The notes: a model not told the origin generated them from the letters alone. A DNA stretch of 64,000 nt from Gammaproteobacteria bacterium (GCA_030426545.1 JAUHYL010000004.1:1-64000); one strand, 5' to 3'; shown: positions 40,572 through 49,865, counted from the first letter of the stretch. Translations and numbers: made by a program.

Positions 40572-41534
40572 ATGAGCGTAAACGAGCGAGCGATCAACAA
40601 TCGCGTAACGGCCATGACTGGCACAGCCTACCCCATCATACAGGCCCCGATGGGCTGGATTGCCCGCGCGCAACTCGCCAGCGCTGTGAGCAACGCCGGT
40701 GGTCTCGGTATTATCGAGACGTCTTCCGGTGAACTGGACAACATCAAGGCCGAAGTCGCGAAGATGCGCGAACTCACGGACAAGCCCTTTGGCATGAACG
40801 TGGCCCTCTCCTACGTGAAGGGCAGCAGCATTATCGATTTCGTGATCGAGCAGGGCATCAAGTTTGTTACCACGTCGTCCGGCAGCCCCAGCGTGTGCAC
40901 CGAGGCGTTTCAGCAGGCGGGCATCAAGGTGTTTCACGTGGTCCCCACGCTGGAGATGGCACAAAAAGCACTGGATGCAGGCGTAGACGGCCTGGTGGTC
41001 GAGGGTGGGGAGGGCGGTGGCTTCAAGAATCCCTCGCCAGTTTCCACCATGGTGCTGTTGCCATTGATTCGGGCCAGGACCGACGTGCCGATCATCGCAG
41101 CTGGCGGCATCTGCGACGGCGCCTCCATGGCCGGGGCGTTCGCCATGGGCGCCGAAGGGGTGCAGATGGGAACGCGTATGTTGTCCTGCGCTGAGTCACC
41201 GGTGCATGACAACTGGAAACAGGCTATCGTCGCTGCAAGGGCAACAGATACCGTGTTTCTCAATCAGCAGTCGCGACCGGCTTTCCGGGCATTGCGCACG
41301 GCGCGCACCACCGAACTGGAACCGCTGGGTAAGTTCGAAACCATGGAGCACATGGCCAACCTGATGGATCTGTATTTCGGTGGTGACATGGAAGCGGCCA
41401 TTCCACTCTCAGGGCAGGTGGTGGGTCGTATCGACGCGATCAAAAGCGCGGCGGACATCATTGCCGAGACAGTCAGCGGTTTTCACAGCATCGTGGCCGA
41501 CCTGAGTGCGCGCTACGTAAACCAGCCCACCTGA
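40572..41534 (+). CDS. Nitronate monooxygenase-family protein lacking the usual histidine
   Basis: A 320-residue FMN TIM-barrel protein. PIIQAPMGWIARAQLASAVSNAGGLGII and AGGICDGASMAGAFAMGAEGVQMGTR are typical. In place of the family's GxEAGGH segment it reads GGEGGGF, so the catalytic His position is Phe151. This variant is seen in some actinobacterial relatives (from memory) and probably marks a different activity, perhaps enoyl or dehydrogenase chemistry. It lies 13 bp before the DUF2855 gene. Confidence 0.87.
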   Translation: MSVNERAINNRVTAMTGTAYPIIQAPMGWIARAQLASAVSNAGGLGIIETSSGELDNIKAEVAKMRELTDKPFGMNVALSYVKGSSIIDFVIEQGIKFVTTSSGSPSVCTEAFQQAGIKVFHVVPTLEMAQKALDAGVDGLVVEGGEGGGFKNPSPVSTMVLLPLIRARTDVPIIAAGGICDGASMAGAFAMGAEGVQMGTRMLSCAESPVHDNWKQAIVAARATDTVFLNQQSRPAFRALRTARTTELEPLGKFETMEHMANLMDLYFGGDMEAAIPLSGQVVGRIDAIKSAADIIAETVSGFHSIVADLSARYVNQPT

Positions 41535-41547
41535 GGAGAAGATCACT

Positions 41548-42642
41548 GTGTCCAAAGAACTCATCGGCAAGACGCTGGAAGTACGCAAGGACAACTGGAG
41601 TGCGACGCGCGTTGTTGACGACGTCCTGTCCACGGATTTGCCGGACAACGCGGTGATCCTGCGCATAGACCGTCAGGCGCTCACGGCCAACAATATCTCC
41701 TACGCGGGCGCCGGTGATCTGCTGGGCTACTGGCGGTTTTTCCCGGCTGAAGATAACTGGGGCCGCATACCGGCGATGGGCTGGGCGGATGTGGTGCACA
41801 GCGCCCATCCCGATGTCGCCGTGGGTGAACGCGTGTGGGGGTTTTTCCCGCTGGCGACCCATTTGCAAATACTTGCGGGTAATGTCTCTGGCGATCATTT
41901 CTCGGACGTATCGCCGCACCGCGCAGATCTGGCACCCGTGTACGCACGTTTTGATCGTGCTGACGCCAACCCAGTGTACGAACCACAACGCGAGGATCAC
42001 GATAGCCTGCTCCGCGGCCTGTTCATGACGTCCTGGCTGGTCGAGGATTTTCTCAATGAGGCGGGAGGCTTTGGCGCAACGACGTGTCTGGTGACCAGTG
42101 CTTCCAGCAAAACTTCCATCTCGCTTGCCCATTGCCTGCATCGGCGCGGCGCACTGCGCGCAGTGGGGCTGACCTCGCCGCGCAATGTCGCCTTTTGCGA
42201 GAGCCTGGGCCTGTACGATGCAATCGTCACCTACGACGATCTGGAAAGCCTGGATGCTGCGCAAGCTGCGGTTAGCGTTGATATGGCAGGCAGTGCTGAC
42301 GTACTGACGCGCCTGCATCAACATTACGCGGCCAACCTGAAGCACTCGTGCCAGGTGGGTGCGACGCACTACGAGGAAGCAGGAGCGCTGGGTGACCTGC
42401 CGGGAGCAACGCCCGAGTTTTTCTTCGCGCCCTCACATATTCAGACCCGCAGTGCCTCACTGGGAGCGGCCGAGTTGATGGCGCAACTCGGAACCGATTA
42501 CGTCGAGTTTCGCAGAGACAGCGATCGCTGGCTGCAGATCGAGCGCCACGTCGGCCCCGCAGCGGTAGAGGCGGCCTACCAGTCTGTACTGGCGGGCGGC
42601 GCTGAGCCCAGTAGTGGCCAGATCGTCTCTATGTCCGGGTAG
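41548..42642 (+). CDS. DUF2855-family protein
   Basis: A 364-residue protein starting at GTG 41548 behind GAGGAGA. The N-terminal part (SWSATRVVDDVLSTDLPDNAVILRIDRQALTANNISYAGAGDLLGYWRFFPA in outline) and the central Rossmann-like segment CLVTSASSKTSISLAHCLHRRGA resemble DUF2855, distant from quinone/medium-chain reductases. The usual GxGxxG nucleotide loop is replaced by TSASSKTS. Its role is unknown. Spacing implies co-transcription with the preceding flavin enzyme. Confidence 0.85.
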   Translation: MSKELIGKTLEVRKDNWSATRVVDDVLSTDLPDNAVILRIDRQALTANNISYAGAGDLLGYWRFFPAEDNWGRIPAMGWADVVHSAHPDVAVGERVWGFFPLATHLQILAGNVSGDHFSDVSPHRADLAPVYARFDRADANPVYEPQREDHDSLLRGLFMTSWLVEDFLNEAGGFGATTCLVTSASSKTSISLAHCLHRRGALRAVGLTSPRNVAFCESLGLYDAIVTYDDLESLDAAQAAVSVDMAGSADVLTRLHQHYAANLKHSCQVGATHYEEAGALGDLPGATPEFFFAPSHIQTRSASLGAAELMAQLGTDYVEFRRDSDRWLQIERHVGPAAVEAAYQSVLAGGAEPSSGQIVSMSG

Positions 42643-42676
42643 TGACCATCGTTGCTGCGCTCGCCGCCAGCGGCGG

Positions 42677-43726
42677 TTAAAGCAATTCTTCGGCCATTAG
42701 CTCCAGCGCTTCCGGCTGTTCGGTGGTCAGCAGCATCATGTCCAGCGAACCGCGTTGTTCGGCGGCTTTCCATGCGGCGAGGCGTTCCCGAATTCTATCG
42801 GGAGGGCCAATCAGGTTGGTTGAATCAATCAGCGCAGCCGGCACCACCTTCGCCGCCTCCACTTTCTCCCCGGAGAGGTAGAGGCGCTGGATCTGCTCCA
42901 CCTCATCGTCGTAACCCATACGCCGGGCGAACTCGGCATAGAAGTTCTTACTCTTCGAACCCATGCCACCGAGTTGTCTTGCCAGGGTGGGCTTCATTGC
43001 ATCGATAACGCCATCAACGTCCGCAGATACGATGGCATTGACGAACGTGCTGACGGTGAATTGATCCCGCACACATCGGGCACCGTCGGCTGCAAAGCCG
43101 TCTTCAAGATGCCTGTCGACAATTTCGTGCGTGTCTTCAGGGTCGAGAAAAGACAGCAACACACCGTCAGCTATTTCCGCGGCGCAGCGCAATCCACCGG
43201 GGCTTATCGAGGCCAGAAAAATGGGCTGCTGCGCATTGGTGTGCGCAACGCTCTTGAGTGGTTTGCCCTGTCCCGTGGCCCCGGGCCCCTGCAGCGGCAA
43301 CTGGTAGTGATAGCCCTCAAAAGTCAGAGGCGCTTCCCTGGCGAGAATCCTGCGCACGATCTCCACATATTCGCGAGTTCGCGTTAGCGGTCGATCGTAG
43401 GCAATGCCATGCCAGCCCTCGGCCACCTGCGGTCCTGAACTGCCCAGGCCCAAGATGAAGCGACCTCCGGAAAGGGCATCCAGACCGATTGCGGCCATGG
43501 CCGCTGCGGCGGGCGTTCTGGCGGGCATCTGCATAATGGCCGTGCCTACCTGCATTTTCCGGGTATGTGCTGCCAACCAGGCGGCGCTGCTCACCGCATC
43601 ACAGCCATAGGCTTCTGCAGCCCAGACAGAGTGAAAACCCAGCGCCTCGGCACGTTGCACCACCTCCAGGTCAATGTGTGGATTGGCACTGAAGGCCGTG
43701 CTGATGAGTCCCAGACCCAGTTTCAT
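42677..43726 (-). CDS. LLM-class flavin-dependent oxidoreductase
   Basis: A 349-residue luciferase-like TIM-barrel protein. AEALGFHSVWAAEAYGCDAVSSAAWLAAHTRKMQVGTAIMQMPARTP and LSGGRFILGLGSSGPQVAEGWHG are characteristic of the F420-type branch. Whether this organism makes F420 or uses FMN cannot be told here. No partner flavin reductase is adjacent. It is convergent with the DUF2855 gene. Confidence 0.88.
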   Translation of the reverse strand: MKLGLGLISTAFSANPHIDLEVVQRAEALGFHSVWAAEAYGCDAVSSAAWLAAHTRKMQVGTAIMQMPARTPAAAAMAAIGLDALSGGRFILGLGSSGPQVAEGWHGIAYDRPLTRTREYVEIVRRILAREAPLTFEGYHYQLPLQGPGATGQGKPLKSVAHTNAQQPIFLASISPGGLRCAAEIADGVLLSFLDPEDTHEIVDRHLEDGFAADGARCVRDQFTVSTFVNAIVSADVDGVIDAMKPTLARQLGGMGSKSKNFYAEFARRMGYDDEVEQIQRLYLSGEKVEAAKVVPAALIDSTNLIGPPDRIRERLAAWKAAEQRGSLDMMLLTTEQPEALELMAEELL

Positions 43727-43793
43727 CTCTTTTCCCTATGGCTTGTCTTGCGGCTTATCTTGCGCTTGTGCATCCGACGCGACGAACGCTGAT

Positions 43794-44753
43794 TCAATCC
43801 GCCTGCTCGCGATCTCGCAACACTTCCTCGGCGATCAGGTAGCGTGGCCGGTCGCGCACCTCGTCGTGAATTTTGGACAGGTAGGCACCGATCACTCCCA
43901 GTGACAACGTGATCAGGCTACCGAAAATCAGCAGCAGCAGGATGACGGTAGTAAAACCCTCCACCGCCACGCCGCTTATCTTGTTATACAGCGTGTGTAC
44001 GCCCATCACGATGGCGAAGAGGAAGGAGATCAAGCCGACGACCGTCATCAGATGCAAGGGTAAGGCGGTAAAGGACGTGATGGCGGTAATGCCCAGACGC
44101 AGGCGCGACATGGGCGTCCACTTGCTTTGCCCGCCACGGCGATTGCCCAGCTCAAAGTAGATGTTGCGGTGCCGGAATCCCAACCACAATGTCGTGCCGC
44201 GAAAAAACAGGTTGTAGTCCTGCAACTCGTTGAGAACGTCGATGACCCGTCGATCCAGCAGTTTGTAATCCGTAGCGCCGCGAATTTCGTAGCCTGTCAT
44301 GCGCCGAAACAGGCGGCCAAACCAGTGCGAGGTGACCCTGTCCATGGTCGGTGCGTTGTGGTCGTCAGATTTCACAGCGTGAATGATGTCCACGTCACCC
44401 TGCAGCCACTGCTCCGTCATCTCAACCAGCATGCGAGGGGGATGTTGCAAATCGGCGTCCAGGACAATCGCAGCGTCACCTGTGCACTCGCGCAGGCCGG
44501 CCATAATGGCCGCCTCCTTGCCAAAATTGCGCGACAGGCGCAGCAATGAGATGTCAGAGCGCCTGTGTGCGGCATCACACAGCAATTTCCAGGTGCCATC
44601 GGAAGAGCCGTCATCGACAACAATAATCTCATGCTCGATGTCGACGTCCTGCAGTGCCTGCACCAGCTGAGGCAACAGGGCAGGAATTACATCCTCCTCG
44701 TTATAAACCGGGATAACGAGGGAGAGCAGCTGTTGTTTATTGTGGGTGGTCAT
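43794..44753 (-). CDS. Family 2 glycosyltransferase, DPM1/ArnC type
   Basis: A 319-residue membrane glycosyltransferase. The GT-A motifs VIPVYNEED, VVDDGSSDGT and DADLQHPP are intact, followed by the DPM/ArnC segment GATDYKLLDRRVIDVLNEL. Two hydrophobic helices near the C terminus (about 225-300) would anchor it. It probably moves a sugar from a nucleotide donor to undecaprenyl phosphate. The start at 44753 is chosen because the preceding residues do not look like the family; no strong ribosome site is seen. Confidence 0.88.
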   Translation of the reverse strand: MTTHNKQQLLSLVIPVYNEEDVIPALLPQLVQALQDVDIEHEIIVVDDGSSDGTWKLLCDAAHRRSDISLLRLSRNFGKEAAIMAGLRECTGDAAIVLDADLQHPPRMLVEMTEQWLQGDVDIIHAVKSDDHNAPTMDRVTSHWFGRLFRRMTGYEIRGATDYKLLDRRVIDVLNELQDYNLFFRGTTLWLGFRHRNIYFELGNRRGGQSKWTPMSRLRLGITAITSFTALPLHLMTVVGLISFLFAIVMGVHTLYNKISGVAVEGFTTVILLLLIFGSLITLSLGVIGAYLSKIHDEVRDRPRYLIAEEVLRDREQAD

Positions 44754-44930
44754 GGGGGAGGGCCAGGCGATTTCCTTTGTCGGGGCTGCGCCAAGGGCAA
44801 CGTCAGTGAAGTGCATCCTAGCGGGTACGGCCAAGAGTGGTCAATGCAGAGAGAGCACGTGAGCGCAGGGGCAGGAACGCCAAAACGTATGCAGGCGGGG
44901 AACAAATGCGCCAGCTTCCGAATTTGACGC

Positions 44931-44959
44931 TGAATTTCTGCCTGACGCGGCGCTATAAT
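44931..44959 (+). promoter_or_regulatory. Putative amidohydrolase promoter
   Basis: Perfect TATAAT at 44954-44959 with a weak -35 (TGAATT, 44931-44936) 17 bases upstream. A better -35 match, TTGACG at 44924-44929, is 24 bases away and too far. The start of transcription would be about 30 bases before the ATG at 44996. Confidence 0.5.
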
Positions 44960-44995
44960 CCAGTGCGGCAAATGGCCCCACGAAGGAATGCCAGC

Positions 44996-46801
44996 ATGAC
45001 AACAAGCTGTTTACGACGCATTGCCACAGTGGCGGCGTGTTGCGTGTTTACCGTGGGCATACTGCAAAGCCCGGCGCTGGCAGTAGACGAGGGCGCCCCC
45101 GTCGCCCGGGACGCTACCGAAGCGGTTGGCGCCAGGGACAATGCTGTCCGTATTTACCTGGCCCGCGAGATCATCACGATGAATCCGGATCAACCGTCTG
45201 CGGAGGCAGTGGCGGTGTCCGGTGAGAGCATAGTGGGCGTGGGCAGCAAGCAGGAAATGCTCGCGCTCGCTGGCGACGACAGGCACACACTGGAGCACCG
45301 CTACGCCGATAACGTCATACTGCCAGGATTTATCGAGCAACATATCCACCCGATTCTCTCTGCCATCACCTTGAGCAGCGAAATCATCTCAATCGAACAG
45401 TGGGATTTGCCGGATGGCCGCGTCTACCCGGCGGTGCGCGATCGAAATAGCTATCTCAAACGGCTGGCGCAGGTGGAGGAGGGCATGGCTGACGCGAATA
45501 AGCTGCTATTGTCCTGGGGCTTTCATCACTACTTCCACGGGCGATTGACACGCCGTGACCTGGATGCAATCTCGCGGACGCGGCCCATCATCATCTGGCA
45601 TCGCTCTGCGCACGAATTTGTATTGAACTCTGCCGCATTGCTCAAAGTCGGAATGAACACCGCAACGTCCTCCAGCGCACTGCAGGGGGCGAGTGACCTC
45701 GCTCGCAGCCAGATAGACCTGAAAGCCGGGCACTTCTGGGAGGCCGGTGCGTTTGATTTTCTACTGCCCAAATTGCTCCCACTCATCATCGGCGAACTAA
45801 AAAAGGGATTGGAACTGACCGAGCAGTACCTGCATCGCGCCGGGGTCACGACGGCGGCGGAGCCCGGGGGGCTCAGCGCCTTTTATGCCGCACAGATTGC
45901 CGTGCTTGGAGACGCGGCAACCCCGCTGCGCTTTTATTTTATTCCCGACGGGCGCGCGCTGGCGGCAACGCACGAAGGCCAGGCACTTCTGTCGGCCACG
46001 CAGAATCTTGCACCTGCCAATCCCGGCGGGACCACCTTCCTGCCGAAACAGGTAAAACTGTTCGCCGACGGTGCCATCTTCAGTCAACTTATGCAGATGC
46101 GCGAAGGTTACCTGGATGGACACCACGGCGAGTGGATGATGGAGGAAAGTATTTTTTACCGCGCTTTCCGCACCTACTGGGACGCGGGTTACCAGATTCA
46201 TGTGCACCAGAATGGCGACCTCGGGCTCGACAGGGTGATCAGGGCGCTGCGGGAAAATATGCAGCGTAAGCCGCGCAAGGATCACCGCACGACCATTGTC
46301 CATTTCGGCTTTGCCACGCCCGAGCAGGTAGAACAACTCGCCGCATTGGGCGCTATCGTCAGCGCCAACCCGTATTACGTAACTGCGCTCGCTGACAAAT
46401 ACAGCGAGATCGGTATTGGTCCGAAACGGGCACATGAGATGGTGAGACTGGCTGATGTGGTGGAGCAGGGCATGTCCCTCTCCCTGCACTCGGATATGCC
46501 AATGGCACCGGCAAAGCCGCTCTACCTCATGTGGGCGGCCGTTAACCGAACCACCTTCTCCGGACGGGCCGCCGCGCCTGAGCTCGCTCTGAGCGTCGAG
46601 CAGGCGTTGCGCGCTGTAACACAATCGGCGGCCTATTCGCTGCGCCTGGAAAACGAAACCGGCAGTATTGAACCCGGGAAACGCGCGGATTTCACGGTGC
46701 TAGAGCAAAGCCCGTTCCGGGTACCCAGATCCGACATCAGGGACATCACTGTTGTCGCAACCGTGTCGGGTGGACGTGATTTCCCGGTGACAGAACGGTA
46801 A
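44996..46801 (+). CDS. Exported amidohydrolase, YtcJ-like
   Basis: A 601-residue metal-dependent hydrolase of the YtcJ/amidohydrolase-3 type with a signal peptide (to ALAVDEG). The first metal motif is HIH in VILPGFIEQHIHPIL. The core also shows HVHQNGDLGLDRVIRAL and SLHSDMPMAPAKPLYLMWAAVNR and ends with GSIEPGKRADFTVLEQSPF. Substrates of this family are mostly unknown amides or formamides. The ATG at 44996 follows AAGGA. It is divergent from the glycosyltransferase gene. Confidence 0.87.
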   Translation: MTTSCLRRIATVAACCVFTVGILQSPALAVDEGAPVARDATEAVGARDNAVRIYLAREIITMNPDQPSAEAVAVSGESIVGVGSKQEMLALAGDDRHTLEHRYADNVILPGFIEQHIHPILSAITLSSEIISIEQWDLPDGRVYPAVRDRNSYLKRLAQVEEGMADANKLLLSWGFHHYFHGRLTRRDLDAISRTRPIIIWHRSAHEFVLNSAALLKVGMNTATSSSALQGASDLARSQIDLKAGHFWEAGAFDFLLPKLLPLIIGELKKGLELTEQYLHRAGVTTAAEPGGLSAFYAAQIAVLGDAATPLRFYFIPDGRALAATHEGQALLSATQNLAPANPGGTTFLPKQVKLFADGAIFSQLMQMREGYLDGHHGEWMMEESIFYRAFRTYWDAGYQIHVHQNGDLGLDRVIRALRENMQRKPRKDHRTTIVHFGFATPEQVEQLAALGAIVSANPYYVTALADKYSEIGIGPKRAHEMVRLADVVEQGMSLSLHSDMPMAPAKPLYLMWAAVNRTTFSGRAAAPELALSVEQALRAVTQSAAYSLRLENETGSIEPGKRADFTVLEQSPFRVPRSDIRDITVVATVSGGRDFPVTER

Positions 46802-47029
46802 GCGTCGGGCATCAGTGGGAGAGGGCAGAGTGGCCCCGTAGCGCGAGCGAAGCCATAAGGCCGCGTTTAGGTCATCCAGCACCGCCGTCGCGCAGATCGG
46901 CATGCTCGTAAGCGCTTCAGCAGGGCGCGCTACGAAATAATCCTTTGAACTTTTGCCCCATTTGGGTACTCTCTCGTCTTCAGTCTGCCAACGCTGAAAC
47001 ACCACAAAAAAACAAAGACGACGGGTGAC

Positions 47030-47743
47030 ATGACGTATACCTACAAAGACTCCATGGATTCAGGAGTCGAAAAGGAAGTTGACAGCGACAACATAGTCGC
47101 TGCGATTCTCTCTATCAAGGGGCGTGAACCCACCTTCGAAGATCTCGCGGATCAATTGCGTGTAGAGAAGGTAGCCTTGCTGGAGCACATCACCAGTTTC
47201 GATCACCTTGCCACGCTGGCAGGTGACGCGATTCTGAACGCACTGAATCTGCCAGATAAACAGCGGCATAGTCACTGGGCGCAGTGGTCGTTTCATTATG
47301 CGATGACCATCCGCGACCTGATCTGTGAATACCCGATTTTCCTGCGACAACTGCGCCCACGCGCTGCACAGGTGAGGCATGTGGAGCGCGTGCTGGACCA
47401 CCTGGTAGATCTGGGCCTTAGCGACAGCGAGGCCATGTACACCCAGTTCACGATGTTCAGCATGGGTATCGGTGCGGCCAATTCGAAGCCGTTCGGTGCG
47501 CTGCTAAGGGATAACCAGCAGTCGCTGTCCGACTTCCTGATCGCCGTGCAGGAAAATCTCGAAAGCGCCCCCAGGCTGGCGGCGCTGCTGCACGGCGAAC
47601 AGAATCTCGCCAACATGGACGACGACGTCCTCGTGTCCTCGTTGATTCAATTTGCGCTGGAGGGTATTGCCAGGCGCCGCAACGAAGCGTTGCCCAGCGG
47701 TTTGGACTTTAACTATCAGCGACAACCCCTGGTCGAGTTCTAA
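47030..47743 (+). CDS. TetR-type transcriptional regulator
   Basis: A 237-residue protein with a TetR-like N-terminal helix-turn-helix: EPTFEDLADQLRVEKVALLEHITSFDHLATLAGDAIL (about 33-69) parallels the usual LRALARRLGV..LYRHF..KEALL pattern, though it is weak. The remaining helices form a ligand-binding domain with no assigned ligand. It stands alone between the amidohydrolase and the AT-rich patch. Whether it binds the TGACACA dyads elsewhere in the window is unknown. Confidence 0.75.
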   Translation: MTYTYKDSMDSGVEKEVDSDNIVAAILSIKGREPTFEDLADQLRVEKVALLEHITSFDHLATLAGDAILNALNLPDKQRHSHWAQWSFHYAMTIRDLICEYPIFLRQLRPRAAQVRHVERVLDHLVDLGLSDSEAMYTQFTMFSMGIGAANSKPFGALLRDNQQSLSDFLIAVQENLESAPRLAALLHGEQNLANMDDDVLVSSLIQFALEGIARRRNEALPSGLDFNYQRQPLVEF

Positions 47744-47821
47744 CGGGCTGGCTAACCCAATAGTCGGGATACTCATCATTCGGAGTGTTAGTGCCGGACT
47801 GCGAGCTGGCGATACAGGACG

Positions 47822-48115
47822 CTATTTGAAGTGTGATTTGAAGTAGTTGAAAGAGTTACGCAGGGCCTTCCAAGCGTGCTCAGCGTCATCCTTTATTTCT
47901 TCCCACTGCTCTTCGCCGGCGTCACGCGCTTCTTCCATTCGTTGCTGCGCTTTCCTTCTAGCTTGCCGAAGTTCTGTGAGACGCTCGTCATACTCTGCCC
48001 GAGCATCACTTTCGAGTTTTTCAGACTTTTGACCGAGTGCTTCCATTTTTCCATCTATCTCGTCAATCTGATCTTTCAAAGAAGCAACGATTTTCTCTCG
48101 TGTATTTTGGGACAT
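47822..48115 (-). CDS. Small coiled-coil protein (sll1863-like)
   Basis: A 97-residue, highly charged helical protein: MSQNTREKIVASLKDQIDEI opens a long coiled coil running to about residue 80. It resembles the sll1863-type stress proteins, an assignment from pattern alone. No signal peptide or Cys. The start is preceded by GGAG 10 bases upstream within a 12-bp palindrome (48117-48128). Base composition here is more AT-rich than in the flanking genes. Confidence 0.65.
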   Translation of the reverse strand: MSQNTREKIVASLKDQIDEIDGKMEALGQKSEKLESDARAEYDERLTELRQARRKAQQRMEEARDAGEEQWEEIKDDAEHAWKALRNSFNYFKSHFK

Positions 48116-48494
48116 AGAGATTAATCTCCAATAATTGAATTTTCTTGCATTGAGCTACGCTCTCTGCCTGCAGGGCGGTTGCCTCTGTCAAACCGATAAT
48201 TAGCTGCCTCGTTAGACAACACACATGACCGAAGTTCCCGCGTACCGCAATGCATAAGTAATGGAAGGATAGGGTGATCGGTAATTCAGGGGGTATTAAT
48301 GAACTTTCCGACAAATGTTACCGTTGCCGACATATAATAGAGGGTTTACTCGTTTATGCACGAGCCATACTGAACGTAAGCCGTCTTATGTGCATAAAAT
48401 CTCGGTGTATTGTCCAAGACTCGAAATTGACCGCGACCACCTAGTGCTAAACAACCGTACTGCACACTATCAGACCAAATCTGGAGCTTCTCTG
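48116..48494. promoter_or_regulatory. AT-rich divergent region upstream of the alkylsulfatase-like gene
   Basis: This 379-bp gap contains TATAAT at 48333-48338 with only a weak -35 (CCGACA, 48308-48313, 19-base spacing). It also has a perfect 9-bp inverted repeat, TTTATGCAC (48353-48361) and GTGCATAAA (48390-48398), 28 bases apart, which could be an operator or an RNA stem in the leader. The palindrome GAGATTAATCTC (48117-48128) overlaps the ribosome site of the leftward gene. Confidence 0.5.
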
Positions 48495-49865
48495 ATGAAA
48501 ACTTGCACCATTGTGCCTATCAGCATCGCTTTTCTATTGTTTTGCAATATCAACCTCGCTGCTGGCAATCCAGAAGCGCTCCTTCAGGAGAGAAACGCGG
48601 AGTTTAAGCAGGACATTATCGAAGTGGCGCCTAACGTATATACCGCGGTGGGATATGCCGTGTCACCAACTTCTATGATTATTGGAGAGAGCGGCATCAT
48701 AATTATTGACACCCAGATTGATTCATCGGCCGCACAAGCCGTGCTCACCGAGTTTCGGAAAATTACTGAGAAGCCAGTAGCCGGCATCGTATTGACGCAT
48801 GGGCACGGTGATCATACAGGTGGCCTACACGTATTTGCAGCGGCAGGAAAGGATGTTCAAATATGGGCGCGGAAAAATTTCAATCAAGAATCTCGTAAAT
48901 TCTCTAATGCTGGATTGACGATTCAAGGAACGCGTGGAGCGCGGCAAGGTGGATTTCTACTTCCACCGGGGAGCCGAATCAATAACGGGGTTGCAAAGCA
49001 ATACTTTCCCGAGCGGGGCGGGGAAGTATTTGCAGCAGCGGGTGCTAAACCCACTCATTATCTGAGTGAAGATAGACAAAGGGTCAGAACAGGGGGCATC
49101 GAGATTGATTTAGTCGCCGCAACTGGCGAAGCCTACGATGAGCTTTATGTTTGGTATCCAAAAGAGCGAGTGGTTTTTGCAGGAGACAACTTCTATAAGT
49201 CTTGGCCAAATTTGTATGCGATTCGAGGCACACCCTATAGGGATGTCCTGGCTTGGATTAACAGTCTCTCGCTGATGATCAACGAAAAACCCAAGCATTT
49301 GGTAGGCGGCCATACTCGACCAATCTTAGGCGAAGAACAGACAACTATTACCCTCACGAATTATCGAGATGCAATACGGTCCATTTTTGACCAAACAATA
49401 GCCGGGATGAATCGCGGGCTAACCCCGGACGAGCTAGTGGAAATCGTCAAACTCCCAGAAAAATATTCGCAGTTGGATTACCTGCGTGAGTACTACGGCA
49501 ATATCGAGTGGGGTGTGCGCGCTATCTTCTCCGGCTATTTGGGTTGGTTCGATGGAAACCCCAGCAGTCTTTTTCCGCTTTCGCCCGAAGAAGAAGCCAA
49601 GGAAATAGTGAAGCTAGCCGGCGGCACTGACGTGCTTCTCAGCAAGGCGCGTTCTTCACTATTAAAAAACCCCCAATGGACGGCGCAACTTTGTGACTAC
49701 CTGCTTGCGTTGGGCTACGCGGACGACGATGTTAGACATCTCAAGGCAGATGCTTTGGAGCTGATTGGCGGTGAACTACTGACAGCGACAGGCCGGAATT
49801 ATTACTTTTCAGTTGCTAAACAACTGCGTGAGTCAACTGACAGCGTAGGGCCGATTGCACAGTAA
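48495..49865 (+). CDS. Exported alkylsulfatase-like MBL hydrolase
   Basis: A 456-residue exported metallo-beta-lactamase-fold enzyme. The signal peptide (to NLAAG) is followed by the zinc motif THGHGDHTGG with His102, His104, Asp106, His107. Later AGDNFYKSWPNLYAIRGTPYRD and GGHTRPI, then a helical dimerisation domain from about 300 (LPEKYSQLDYLREYYGNIEWGVRAIFSGYLGWFDGNP in parts), match SdsA1-type alkylsulfatases. The C-terminal SCP2-like domain of full-length SdsA1 is absent. It is a candidate for cleaving alkyl sulfates. Codon and base use are more AT-rich than neighbours. Confidence 0.85.
   Translation: MKTCTIVPISIAFLLFCNINLAAGNPEALLQERNAEFKQDIIEVAPNVYTAVGYAVSPTSMIIGESGIIIIDTQIDSSAAQAVLTEFRKITEKPVAGIVLTHGHGDHTGGLHVFAAAGKDVQIWARKNFNQESRKFSNAGLTIQGTRGARQGGFLLPPGSRINNGVAKQYFPERGGEVFAAAGAKPTHYLSEDRQRVRTGGIEIDLVAATGEAYDELYVWYPKERVVFAGDNFYKSWPNLYAIRGTPYRDVLAWINSLSLMINEKPKHLVGGHTRPILGEEQTTITLTNYRDAIRSIFDQTIAGMNRGLTPDELVEIVKLPEKYSQLDYLREYYGNIEWGVRAIFSGYLGWFDGNPSSLFPLSPEEEAKEIVKLAGGTDVLLSKARSSLLKNPQWTAQLCDYLLALGYADDDVRHLKADALELIGGELLTATGRNYYFSVAKQLRESTDSVGPIAQ

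Noticed and set aside
43740-43763. Tandem repeat GGCTTGTCTTGC / GGCTTATCTTGC before the LLM gene
   Set aside because: Only two 12-base copies with one mismatch in a short gap; it may be chance or a leftover of a QDKP-coding frame.
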